DNA of 64,000 bases, taken from positions 6,481,501 to 6,545,500 of the forward strand of contig NC_092201.1 of the NCBI RefSeq assembly GCF_043641665.1, written 5' to 3'. Below are positions 12,656-23,239 of the stretch, piece by piece. The stretch is from Enoplosus armatus. Taxonomy: Eukaryota > Chordata > Actinopteri > Centrarchiformes > Enoplosidae. Each line of letters starts with the position of its first letter. Within the stretch, counting starts at the first letter, position 1. The position numbers and the translations under genes are program-made. The notes under the pieces were generated by a model. It saw only the letters and a program-made list of their open reading frames with translations, ran no database searches and was not told the DNA's origin.

Positions 12656-14620
12656 TACTCCTGTTGATATTGACAGTACAATGCATTAACACTGGTTGTG
12701 ATTAGATTATATCACAATAGCATGAACACAGCGTCTAACTGGTTTTCATGTTGTTCTGGTGATCCATTATTTATGCACAATATGCACATGCCTGTGTGTG
12801 CGTGCATGTACATGGATGTAGTCAGCCACATGTGTTATTTGCATATATGTTAATGCAATATGATTAAATGTATATAGAGCACATTAATGGCTGCTCAATG
12901 GGTACACTCTTGCGAGGTTGAATGCCTGCACATGTGCTTTGGCTCAGCAGTCTGCATACATCTGTGCTGTTTCTGTGCACTTTTAGTAGCACTCGAATTA
13001 TCCTCCCAGGGCAGTTAATGGAGGAAGAAAGTCAAAGAGAGGACACCGCATCCCGTCTCGCTCCCTCTCTTGTCCTACACACAGATAAGGAGATGCTGTA
13101 CGACAGACTAATGTAGGCCCTCAAGATATACTCACCATTTCCCCCTAATGTTCCACCTATTAGTTATTAATGGAGGAGCTACACACACTGAAAGTGAGCT
13201 AGTGAGCCCTGGGATTGGCTGCTGTATCCCAGCCCGGGCTGTGTTTTCACTTTGTAAAGCAGGAAGAACAGATGATATCCCTGATCGTAATCCTTCACAT
13301 TAGTACAGCCCTAAAAAAAACACATTTTGAGGCCATGTTCTCCGTTCTCTAAAATGCGACATGTGAATACTTGATCAGTACACTACATGTACAGCCTCTC
13401 ACTCAGCCAGCACTACCGTACTTTGTCTCTCTGTCTGTTTCTGTCTTTCTCTCTCTTCTCAAAGCAGCCTTGCTGAGTAGGGAAGATTACAGCTATATGC
13501 TTTAAATATGCGAAACAGTCCTTTTTGTTTTCTCATCCCGGGAGCACTCCATCTGTGTACAATTTTGTGAATGAAGGTCAGTCTCGGGCCACGATGGACC
13601 TCCATATCTCTTTGCCACCCTCTGCCCCACCCCTCGCCCATTGCCTCCTCTCCCAGCCTTCCTTCGCTTATCAGCAGCGCTCACACCTGTGGCGGGCCGG
13701 CTGCTCTCTCCAACTTGCGCCAGAGGCCCCAGACAGGATGGCTGCAGATAACCTTTAAATCCAAGAAAAAAAAGATGGTAGGGAAAGAGTAGGAGGGAGG
13801 AAGCTCTCCATCCACTGCTAGGGATTGTGGGGCCTGTTGGCAGGCGGCCGGGCTGGGGATATGCCCAGGCTTAGCTTCATCCCTGAGACTTGGGCAATGG
13901 GCCAGCCCTGTAGCTTGACCTGGCAGTATAAGAGGGGCCAGAAAATAAAGGGGCTGGACTCTGTCTTCTGGCTTTTAGAGTGTAGTGTTAGCGTTGGTAA
14001 GCTCATGCATCACGCGCATTAAGGGTGAGTTGTGTGTTCATCTCTGCTGGCCTTTGTCTGAGGCAGGGCGTCCCATGGTTCTGCGTGCAGCACGTAACAA
14101 TCTGTTTCAATTGACAGCAACCACTTAGTCCATACCTGGCCAGGCAGGAGGGAGAAACAAATGAGAGACATGGAGCGAGCAGAAAGGAAAGCAGGAGTTA
14201 AGGAATGCAAAGAGCAGTTTCTGTGGCCTTTCGGTTTAGAATTACTTGGCTTTTGCAGCAGGAGGTACGGGCAGACCGTAATAAATTTTAGAAGAAGGGG
14301 TTGCTGTGACGACAGCCCCAGGGTGAAATGTCCAATAGAAACAACAGCCCAGTGTGCTTACTTCCTCCGCCTCTCAATTCGGCGTCATTACTCATCCTTC
14401 TCAGCGTGTGCCTGCCAGCCTCACCACCTCCAAACTCACACAAAAAATGCAGATGCTCAGGAAATTTCAGCCAGTGATTTATCAGACCCTCCAGAAACAT
14501 CTATACGCAGCTGCTGTTATTTAACTTGAATGAGACAAATTGATCAGGATGTGTGAAGGACATAATCATAGGTTACTGCAGATATGTACATTCTATTAGG
14601 CACTCCTGGTGTTAGCATTT
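12656..14620. other. Non-coding DNA, nothing recognised
   Basis: The block includes GC-richer sequence at 13,580-13,930. Frames of 60-75 codons are open on both strands there, but no domain or splice pattern was recognised. A CT-rich run lies at about 13,420-13,460. Confidence 0.45.
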
Positions 14621-14629
14621 ACTCTTCAT

Positions 14630-14738
14630 ATACTTTGCTTTTATTACTCTATTATTTATTATTCTTGTTGCAATTTTTTAGCAATCTCTGGCACAAGCAT
14701 TTCCTTCAGGATTAATGAAGTTCTATCTTATCTTATTA
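14630..14738 (+). mobile_element. L2-like LINE 3' tail fragment
   Basis: An AT-rich stretch (ATTATTTATTATTCTTGTTG) leads into ACAAGCATTTCC, then GGATTAATGAAGTTCTATC and repeated TTATCTTATC. This order resembles the 3' end of teleost L2-type LINEs, where a GGGATNAATAAAGT box precedes a short TATCT tail repeat. No coding part remains. The insertion is therefore a severely 5'-truncated copy in plus orientation. A SINE sharing the same tail is an alternative. Confidence 0.55.
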
Positions 14739-14879
14739 CAATTCTGTGAAGGTGCAATGTTTTAGGTGTTACTGAAATTTTTCTATTAGCAGCTGAATTG
14801 ACCCTAGACTGTGAACATCAGGGATACAGCCTACAGAGTGCCCGGGCTTCCACACACAGTAATGTGGCCAGTGGCTGCA

Positions 14880-15280
14880 TGCCAGAAGAATGCTACCAAA
14901 CATTGATTAATTACAAATAAATCAAGTCAATGACAGTCCCTCATGTCTTATATCATTATGGTGCTTTTTAATAATCCTTTTAATTAAAAAGCCATCCCAG
15001 ATTAGCTCCTTTAAAAATAATTAATCCATGTGTGCACATGAACTAACACCCACATCAGTGTCTATTAACATTCATCATATGCATACAAGGTTATGCAGGC
15101 TTTTGTTGATATGCACCCCTCTGAAATTTCCTGCACATTGATCATGAGTGACACAGAAACCTTTTAATTTTAAGACTGGTTAAATAAATGCTACATAATC
15201 AAAGTCAGTGTTTCAGTATTTGATGTTGCGCTCCTAAATTATTTGTCCCTCACAAACTAATTACTATTATCCAGAACACT
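14880..15280. promoter_or_regulatory. Homeodomain-core-rich candidate enhancer
   Basis: Within about 400 bases there are at least five homeodomain cores in non-repetitive context: TGATTAATTAC near 14,903, TTTTAATTAAAAA near 14,977, AATAATTAATCC near 15,017, TTTTAATTTT near 15,165 and ACTAATTACT near 15,257. There is no simple repeat and no open frame. This texture is typical of teleost conserved non-coding elements near developmental genes. Function and conservation are inferred, not shown. Confidence 0.3.
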
Positions 15281-15949
15281 TGAGGTGTTAAGGACAGTCC
15301 TTCAGGCACTGCGTTTTCCTTGTGTCCTTAAGCCAAGGTTTACGAGTGCTTGAATGAAGATACAACAGCTAATGCTTGCTCATTAGTATTGGAGTGTCAA
15401 TATAGCGAGGGCTAAGTGTGTCCCAAAACAACGGAAAGGAATCTGTGAGAAACCAAGCGGCAACCTCAGTCATGTAGCATCAATGTGCGCGGTGATGTGA
15501 GGCCACCAGGTGATCGTGAATGGCTAATGAGGTCTGCGGTGGAGCCTTGTAGCAAACTTAACAAGTTGCTGCCAGACTCACCGGGGGCTCAGCATGCTGC
15601 CACGCACTGCCGGGGGAGGGATGAAAGAATCTGCAGGGAGAGCAAAGATGGCAGCACAGTCTTTGTGTACAAGTCCTAATGAATAGAAAGATACAGCGAA
15701 CAGAATAGGGAAGATTAGAGCACCCAAGACTGACAGTACGTATGCATGACAGAGTACATGTGCGCAGATGTAACAATCAGAGAAGTATTTTTTTCAATGC
15801 ATGCAAGCAAAATACTGCTACTGCTCCATTTATCAATTAAAAAACAGTTGTTGTGAAAATGTATTTGTTGTTTCAGGCATCAAGAGGCACACTGACACAT
15901 CATTATTTGATTTTTGAAACTGGGGGTCGGGGGCACTTTAGAGACCTGC
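15281..15949. other. Non-coding DNA, nothing recognised
   Basis: This is unique sequence between the homeodomain-rich patch and the retrotransposon relic. A frame of about 65 codons on each strand is not protein-like. Confidence 0.5.
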
Positions 15950-16053
15950 ACCTGAAATGAGCTCGATACTCCACACAGGCAACAGCTTTTTCTTGCACTC
16001 ACCAGGCTCAGTGGCAGGAAACTGGTGAGAGGTTAAAGTGTCCTCCACCCACA

Positions 16054-16870
16054 TCAACCTACCAGCATAGCCACAGGTGGGAGAGCATGACAACATACAG
16101 CCCTACCCTGATCTGCTACTGTTGGTGGATTGTAGTGGAATAGCACCTGGATGATACAAGCCTGCTGACCCATGCGTGCGTGAGTTCCCTTAACACAGCC
16201 AATGACTGTGTAGCTGATTTTGCTGTGAGCCCATAACCATAACAGACACCTGCTGTGATCATCTGAAAAAGATTTTACATGCCACATGCCAGAGCACACA
16301 TCAAACAATCCAGATTCCCCTCCATCTATCCCACATGAGGCAAAGATAAAAAACAAGTATTCTGCCGCACATTTCAAGTTGAGTTGATTTGTTTTGCCCA
16401 ACATTACAGGGTCACTTTGGGCTTTACACGCCCAGATTACCAACAATTCTCCACCCAGGCCAAGCCATCTTAAGAGGAGACGGAACAACTCCAAGACCTT
16501 GGCACACAAGGAAGAAAAAGAAAATTGAATGTTCTTATGTACTGTACAAACAAGAGGTTTAGCTGAAGCATTTCGCCTCTCTGGTCGTAAAACGAGCTGA
16601 CAGCCCTTGTAGACCAACTGGGCACCTAAATCACACACCCACTGAACTGAAGTCAGTGGCAGCAACAATGCTGTCTTCAACACAGCAGATTAAGGGAAAT
16701 CCCCTCAATGGACTCAAACAGCTCATGGGAGAGAGTCCTGAGCACCACATGAGGCTTCTGTTGAGGCACAGATAGACAGCTGGTGTGGATCATCATGGTG
16801 ATTCAGGAAAACCTGCAGGAATGAGAATCATCTGCTGTGAGGAGAATAGATCCATTCCCACTCACCTGAT
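16054..16870 (-). mobile_element. DIRS-type retrotransposon relic (tyrosine recombinase part)
   Basis: On the minus strand the translation VVLRTLSHELFESIEGISL, from about 16,760 down, is followed after one frame change by LKTALLLPLTSVQWVCDL, the start of a 209-codon open frame ending at 16,054. I recall the order FEPLE-x-L then SLKTALLLALTSAKRVSDL as the N-terminal part of the tyrosine recombinase domain of fish DIRS elements. Upstream remnants with stop codons extend to about 16,870 and perhaps 17,180. The 209-codon frame diverges after about 50 residues. I do not see the recombinase catalytic R-H-R-Y residues, so the copy is decayed and inactive. The family call rests on about 40 aligned residues. 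Confidence 0.6.
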
Positions 16871-17186
16871 TCAAGCCCAGATCCTAGTTCAGACACTACT
16901 CATCTGGGGGTGTTCTGCCTCTGGACACGATGCCATTACTGACCTAAGAGCCTGAACCCATGAAAGGAAACTGCAGAATTTGAAGCTTAAACTGAGGCAC
17001 CCTGCTTGTCTGCCACTGGCCTGAAGGCGCCTACAATCATGGGGTTGAAGAACTGGGCAGCAGCATAGGGAGGCTTTGTGTCAAACTGGAACATTTGACA
17101 TGAGGATTATTTCAACACAAGGAAGGGCCTGCATTTGTAGAATTGGGTTGATGTTGGACAAGGTTAGATGCTAGAAAAGCTCATTC
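16871..17186 (-). other. Possible upstream extension of the DIRS relic
   Basis: The minus-strand translation has scattered stops. A fragment near 16,950 (LQFPFMGSGS) might correspond to the end of the RNase H/spacer region that precedes the recombinase, but the resemblance is faint. It is otherwise unassigned sequence. Confidence 0.2.
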
Positions 17187-17202
17187 ATGGATGGATGGAT
17201 GG
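17187..17202 (+). repeat. (ATGG)4 short tetranucleotide repeat
   Basis: Four tandem ATGG units at the upstream edge of the retrotransposon relic. Confidence 0.9.
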
Positions 17203-17439
17203 CTAACCACCAAATCATTTAGTTCATATCCAGCCTTGTTTATCCATTGCTGTTTTGTCTCAGATGCTCTCACACGACTACTCAATTTCCTGGCAATACC
17301 AGCACAATGAGGAGGAAAAAAGTGTGTGCCAAAACAATGTGAATCCTCACAGGATTAATTTGCAGCTGATCATGTCTCTAGCTTGGCAAACGGTCTCATA
17401 ATCTTCCAACTTCCAAATAAACAACAAACATAATTGACT

Positions 17440-18030
17440 TTGCTGACTTGGCAGGAGAAGACTTTATTGGATGATGCTTTGCATATACAGGCTACGTCAT
17501 TTGAAAGAGGACAGGGAGAGTAGTAAAACAGTCAAAACAGCCACAAATAAAACTACAAACAGACAGCGGGTGTCAACCTGTAGTGACCGCTGTTAATGGA
17601 CACTCTCGTGCACCATTGAGGCTGTTGTTTAATATTAATGAAAGGCTCATGCTATGCAAAAGGCCATATTTATTCTCATATTTGCTCAGTGAACCAGGCA
17701 ACTGCAGACGAGCCTCCATCAATATCACTTTGCCCCACCCGCAGGGCTCCACTCTCTTCTTATTGGATGTTAACGATGTCTACACCTGCGCCTGTGGCGG
17801 CAGACCCCCACTTTGGACCACTGCCATCGCTCATGATGGTGCTGGCCCACAGGCCGGGACGCAACTGGCAGGCCAAACCAGCCGGCATCTGTTGGGGGTC
17901 GGCTGGGCCATGGCTCTGAAGAGCCCGGCTGCCTGCAGCGATTTATTACTGGACACAAGTCGCTTCTTTTCCCCCACACCCAGGAACTCTATTCTACAGG
18001 CTGAGTGGAGGCTTAATCAGAGCTGACATG
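17440..18030. promoter_or_regulatory. GC-richer candidate regulatory block
   Basis: The block begins with AT-rich complex sequence (17,440-17,720, including TTTAATATTAATGAAAGG) and continues into a GC-richer part with several CpGs at 17,720-17,950. A 147-codon plus-strand frame (17,583-18,026) crosses it, with an acceptor-like CCACCCGCAG at about 17,742, but no protein resemblance was seen and the opposite strand is also open. I favour non-coding regulatory sequence, weakly. Confidence 0.2.
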
Positions 18031-18067
18031 CTGAGTGTCCTTGGGTGGACTGACACAGCTATTGCAG

Positions 18068-18087
18068 GTGTGTGTGTGTGTGTGTGT
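18068..18087 (+). repeat. (GT)10 microsatellite
   Basis: Ten perfect GT units in otherwise unique sequence. The Cys/Val peptide read through it is an artefact. Confidence 0.97.
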
Positions 18088-18864
18088 AGGTTGCTGTGGC
18101 AGTCTGGAGGCAGTGAGAGACGCGTTCTGTATTATAAGCAGCAGAGTGAAAGGATACAGCAACAAATGTCTTTGTGCAATCCTCGATTGTTCCTCGACTG
18201 GGCCAGGAATACAGCAAGTTGAGCAAGGAGAGGAAGATAACGCAATGCAAATGAGACAGCTTTTTGTGTCTGTGTTTGTGTGAATAACCCATGTTTGCGC
18301 CCATATATATAAACATGTATGCAAATGTGTTTACATCTGCAAGCCAAATTAACATAAATGCATGCACTTCATTGATAGCTGAGCTCCTCCATCTGAGTAT
18401 TTCTTCTCTGCGTCTGTTATTGTTGTGCTCTCTCTCTCCCTCTCTACTTGGTGTGAGAGAATCACACACTGCAGCAAAGAGAATACTTCTGGGACATCTT
18501 CTAACATCTGCCTGCATTTCTCTGACCTTCCCCTCAGTGCTCTAGGACTTTCTCTCTTGCTCCATGTTTCACTTTCCTTCCCTCTTTCTCTCCTTCAATG
18601 GCCATAATTTGATGTCCCATCAGGTATCCCTTCGAAATCATTCTAAAAATTCATTTTCCGTCCAATCCCTCAATTTTTTCCATCCAATTTAATCTTCAAA
18701 TCATGTTTTTATTGTCAAACAAGTGTGAAAAGTCTGATTCTTTTCAGGAAACTTTTATCCTCTCACTTCTACGTGAGATGTCATGGGAAATGAGTTTTGT
18801 TTCTTATGACCGTGTTCCCAGAGGAGGAGTTACATGAGTATAAGGTGCAGGGATTGCTGTTTTG
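18088..18864. other. Non-coding DNA, nothing recognised
   Basis: Two ATGCAAAT octamers lie 74 bases apart (18,245 and 18,319). CT-rich sequence occupies 18,420-18,600. The 152-codon minus frame here is low-complexity and partly encoded by the adjoining GT array. Confidence 0.5.
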
Positions 18865-19215
18865 TCCCAGTCATTTGCTGTACACTCTGAGCAAGAGCTG
18901 CATCTGGCAGTAAGTCAAGCACATTGAATGTGGGCACTGCACTCTGACAAGGGTGCGCCCCTGGTCACCTTTCATGTTTGCGATATTTATGCGCAGGATA
19001 TTAAAATGCTGCCGAGGCCTGGATAGTGTCCAGTTGGATGACATTAAGGTGGCATCTCTGTTGTTTGCTGATGATGTCGTCCTTCTGGCTTTGTCAGATC
19101 GTCACCTCTAATATGCACTGCAGTGGTTTACAGCTTGGGCGGGATGCAGTCAGGATGAGAATTAGCCCCTGCAAGTCTGAGACCATGGTTCTCCCGTCTG
19201 GAAAGGGAGAGTTTT
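18865..19215 (+). mobile_element. LINE reverse-transcriptase relic (Rex/RTE-like)
   Basis: In one plus-strand frame the sequence reads VRPWSPFMFAIFMRRI, then GLDSVQLDDIKVASLLFADD followed by VVLLALSDRHL and a stop. The tail MRISPCKSETMVLPSGK is found in another frame at about 19,155-19,205. This order (QGCPLSPLLF, FADDVVLLA, MRIS-x-SKSEAMVL) is the palm region of a LINE reverse transcriptase abundant in fish. FADD at 19,064-19,075 is the catalytic motif. A stop and at least one frameshift show that it is dead. The copy is truncated on both sides. The clade is left open. Confidence 0.85.
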
Positions 19216-20640
19216 AGTCAAAAGGAGAAAAACATTTTATCTTGGATATAGAATAATCCACTTGTTGCTTGCATTTTCTGTGCCTTTTTGTTTTAAAAAA
19301 AAAAAAAAATCATATCACTGTCAGGGACATGTTCTTTGCTTCAGCCCTCAAACTAATTATTTTCGACTCCCCAGTCTGCAATGCTGTGCTTGTCTTCTCA
19401 AGTATTTAGGGATACACATGATGGGCAGAAAGCTACTCCACATTTAGACATTTCTTTTTTCAGTGACTGTGTCCTCTTATAGCAAATTCACACTTCAGTC
19501 TAATGTTCACACTGTTGAATACAAAGGGTTTTGAGTTACACCCATTTGCAGAGCTTTTCAATCCTTCCCTTTATCATCTCTCATCTCCTCAGGTCAACTC
19601 CTTTTTATCACTTCTCTTTCTGTTCTTCCTGCCAACTTCCACAGATGTTCTAGTCTTTTTTTTTTTTTTTTTTACAATTTGTTTCTCCCTTTTATTAAAG
19701 TCTGTCATTGTTGCCTCTGCTTCCCCAACATATTTTCTCCCAAGTGCCCCTCTGCTCTCTCTACACTCTTGCAGTATTTTGCTGATGTTGCATGTGTGTC
19801 CTGCCAATATGGAGCAAAGCTATCAGCACAGCTTGATCGCTCTCATCTGTTGTTTTTTTTACCAAGATCTCCAAGATGTGGCAATGTAACAGAATATATC
19901 CAGTGTTTTGGTGGAGAATATAGATAAACACTTTCTTAGCTGCTGCTTTGAATTGTGAAGTCTCTTATATGATTGTTCCCAGATAACCTGAACGCAGCAT
20001 TCGTTTTCTAAGTGGTGACTTGCTCACTTGTTAGTGATAGATCAGCTTTCACTGGAAGGTCATTCCTTGGGGACTCAGTAACTCTGGGCAGAAATGATGG
20101 AGAGAAGGAGTAAGACAGAGAGAGGAGTGACTGAGAGATAGTGACAGGGGAATGGGTGGGTGACTGAGTTTTTTGCCACATCAGCCGTGTGGTTGTTAGT
20201 TGCATGTTCTTGCTATAATGAGGCAGCTGAAACCTCTGCGGCCGTTAAAGACCACAATTAACATGTATGAGCATGCTGGTCCTGACGAGACGGGTGTCAA
20301 ACTGAGAGACGCTAATTGGCTCTCTGGCGTAATAGAACAGCATTCTGCAAGCAAATGAAGAAATACACACAGAGTACACATATTCACATAATGTACAGAC
20401 ACAGAACATCTCGGATGTCATTTTTAAGGCCTGTGGGTGACCCCTGGATATAAGCTGTGCCGCCTAGCAGAATTATGGACAAATGGTCATTCTGTATGCG
20501 CGTATGTAGCTTAGCGTATACCCACAGTGTATTGAAATTTTGGGTGCTTGTGTTTCTCCTTTTGTGTATGTGAGTTTGCGTGCACCAGTTCAGGGAGTAC
20601 CCCTCACCCACCTCCACTCATATTCATGGCACCGGGCAAT
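19216..20640. other. Non-coding DNA with homopolymer runs
   Basis: The block contains an A15 run (19,295-19,309) and a T18 run (19,656-19,673), either of which could be remnants of retrotransposon tails. It also has a CT-rich patch at 19,560-19,640. Frames of up to 128 codons cross the T run and are Phe/Leu/Ser-rich. No gene was recognised. Confidence 0.5.
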
Positions 20641-21191
20641 CCTTCATTAATTAGAAAGAGTGTATCACCAAGATTAATGCTGCTGATAAAGAAGTTAAGC
20701 TGATGACTCTGTGCACAAGGGAGGCAACGGGGGTTTACACGGGACGTGAACTACACCCCTGAGATGAATGGGTATTACCAGGACTAAGATGTAAAGATGC
20801 CAGCAGTAACAAATCAAAGCAATTCTTATTTAGCTTATTTTGGGAGCTTACTGAATTGGGGGGAAAAGCAGAAACAGCTTCAGCTGCGATGTTGCTTCAG
20901 GTTAATGTGACATTCCTTTAAGCCCACGAAGAGAGGACTTGATTCAAAAAATATTCTGATCATGTTTTCACCGGTTTTGTAAAGTTTCCAGTTTGAGTTT
21001 CAGAGCAGGGCACTGCACTGAAAAGTCAGGGAGAGTCGACGCAAACAGACCTGACTCTCTCTGACTTTTTCTTCCATATTTGTTTTCATTTGGATTTGAA
21101 TATTTATCCTTTTGTCAAATGTATTTCTATTCTCAGCTGTGCCATAAGGTCAGGCTTTTGAATTACTAGTTCATACTGGGTTTTGTGGACA
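20641..21191. other. Non-coding DNA, nothing recognised
   Basis: This is unique sequence with ATTAATTAGAAAG and CAAGATTAATGC homeodomain-like cores at its start. No open frame of note. Confidence 0.45.
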
Positions 21192-21316
21192 AGGCAGTAA
21201 TGTGGTAAATACAGTATCTGTGCACACAGATTGGACTAACCATGCATGTGTGCTTGCATTCATGTCTGTGGGTGTGAAGCAAAGGCAGAGTTGCGGTAAA
21301 TACACTATCTGTGTAT

Positions 21317-21317
<1 letters not shown>
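21192..21317 (+). repeat. Imperfect local duplication, about 30-bp copies
   Basis: The segment at 21,192-21,222 (with GGTAAATACAGTATCTGTG) recurs at 21,286-21,316 (with GGTAAATACACTATCTGTG). The two copies are about 94 bases apart and roughly 80 to 85 percent identical. The second copy runs directly into the large GT array, so the array may have expanded from the end of a duplicated unit. Confidence 0.7.

Positions 21318-21362
<45 letters not shown>
21318..21362 (+). repeat. (GT)22 microsatellite
   Basis: This is an uninterrupted GT array of 45 bases. It accounts for the poly-Thr/His and poly-Val/Cys frames in this area, which are not genes. Confidence 0.98.
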
Positions 21363-21364
<2 letters not shown>

Positions 21365-22870
21365 TGTACATCTATAAAAGAGACAGATGGCATGGTAAAG
21401 AGAGCTGGTGAAATGAAAAGTGGCCTATCAAATGTTTCAGTCATCCATTTCTAAAATGTTGCATGCTTTGATGCCTCATCCCCAAAAAGGACGGGCAGTT
21501 TCCACAAAAATTCAACATTTTCTTTTATGGAACCCATTACAAGCCGATACATTTTTGTGACTTAGCAAGGCAATAACTTGTCTTCCAAGATGTGCTGCTG
21601 TGTGATGTATTGTTTTATTTCCTATTGTACTTCTCTCTAGAGTTTGTATCATCTGCACCCAACAAGTCTGCACTTATCTGATCCTTACTCTCCTTCACAT
21701 TTATCTCATCTTGTTCTCTCCCCCTGTTCCCTCCCGAAGCTGGGTGACCTCTCTCCTACTTCTATGTCTCTGTGGAGTTTTAAACAGATAGCTAAGGAAA
21801 AGTTTAGCGTGCCTTTAAGGGATAATTATCAAACAGTAAAACTCCCACACAGCTCTCACTGGGTAATTACATTTCCCCCATCTCTCCTCTTTTTTTTTTT
21901 CCTGAAATGAAACCATCAGTTTTTAAAGCCTTGACAATCAACAATTCCCCGGCGTTGCAGCCCCTCAGACTTCTGAATGAAAGCTGTGTGGAGTAAGTGT
22001 TGCCCATTATGCTGCCGCTTAAAGGTTTTCCTCCACTCGCACATTTCGTTTTTCTTTTGTCTTTCTCTCTCTCGCACTCTTCTCTCGCTTGGTCTCACAT
22101 TCACACAAACAACAGCCCAGTCCATTTGCATTCTGGGCAATTACATTCAATTTGTAAACCGGCGCTGAACTTTAGTAGAATTAGATTTTACTAACAGGCC
22201 TAATGACATTTAATGGAGCATGATTTATTCATTTCTCTTTCATCAGGTCAAGATGTGCCACAACTGGGAATTGAATAATAGCAGATGTTTTTGTTTGCAG
22301 TATTTTCCCTTCTGTCAAATGCTCACTCTGTTGTTACTGGACCAGCAAACGTGTTACCAAGACTTTGCCCAGGCAGCAACCTAATAACCCCCCCCATTGT
22401 TTATTGATTCAACAATCCAATATGCAAAGATTAATTCACTGCAAATGGCATCTTGTATGGCACTGAAGCCTCGAGGGAAGTCAAACTTGCAGATTATTTC
22501 TTACTTCCACTCTGTAGCCGAGATCTATGACTACATGTATGTGTTGTTAGCGACTTTCAGATCTTTTTGGAGTAGTTATGCAGTGGCTTCTCTGTTGTCC
22601 TTACTTTATGTATCAGTTTGGCACATGCTTTTCCTTTTAAAGAAAACAAAGTTATTTGAATTAAGGAAAAGTCTGTGGCTGGTTCCCAGTGTGTCATTAT
22701 TCATATGTGTTGTGATCTATCATTCTCTCTGACGAGGTTTTCTCTCTCTCACACTGTCATATTGTCTTTGTCCTTAAGGAATCGTTCTATTACTCTTACT
22801 AGACAACAGCTAGACTCACTTATATTAATCTCTGCATCCCAATACTGCTTCCTTAAGCACATTTTACCTC
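21363..22870. other. Non-coding DNA, nothing recognised
   Basis: This is unique, AT-rich sequence. CT-rich runs lie at about 21,690-21,740 and 22,040-22,100. A complex stretch at 22,190-22,340 (TTTAATGGAGCATGATTTAT) has regulatory-like texture. Frames of up to 111 codons have no protein resemblance. Confidence 0.45.
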
Positions 22871-22886
22871 GGGGGGGGGGGGGGGG
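22871..22886 (+). repeat. Homopolymer G run (16 bases)
   Basis: Sixteen consecutive G residues are followed within 20 bases by two A-rich runs. A run this long is prone to sequencing and assembly length errors. Confidence 0.95.
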
Positions 22887-23192
22887 CGCTAACAGACAAA
22901 AAAAAAGGAAAACAATAATACCAAAAAAAACATAACAGATTGACAATGGAGCAGGCTGACAGAGTGGAATGAAACAACGTAATGATCAGGACGGGGACTC
23001 TGTGCTTGGCTAGCAACAAGTGCCAGCCTGCTCGCCTGCCAGGCCAGTCGGCACCCAAATGCATTCAAATGATATTCTAGCATCTGTCTTTGAGATTTTC
23101 CGGCACAAATCAAGTATATTAAAGACGGATAGGCCTCCTTCACTTCCTCTTTTGGCTTTGTGAGTCTTTCCCTACACACTCACTCACATACA

Positions 23193-23193
<1 letters not shown>

Positions 23194-23238
<45 letters not shown>
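23194..23238 (+). repeat. (AC)22 microsatellite
   Basis: A perfect AC array of 45 bases preceded by degenerate CACTCACATACAG sequence. Confidence 0.98.

Positions 23239-23239
<1 letters not shown>

Noticed and set aside
14161..14529. 122-codon plus-strand frame
   Set aside because: No recognised motif and mixed composition; chance length is plausible.
15501..15515. CTCF-like core CCACCAGGTG
   Set aside because: It matches only the first part of the CTCF consensus and lacks the GGGGGC half.
16850..16875. Strong minus-strand splice donor (AATCAG|GTGAGT)
   Set aside because: It lies within or beside the decayed DIRS element and no coding-like exon precedes it.
17583..18026. 147-codon plus-strand frame with an acceptor-like CCACCCGCAG inside it
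   Set aside because: No protein resemblance, no donor or partner exon, and the opposite strand is also open; more likely GC-richer non-coding DNA.
18059..18517. 152-codon minus-strand frame
   Set aside because: Low-complexity; its end is encoded by the GT array, and no homology is seen.
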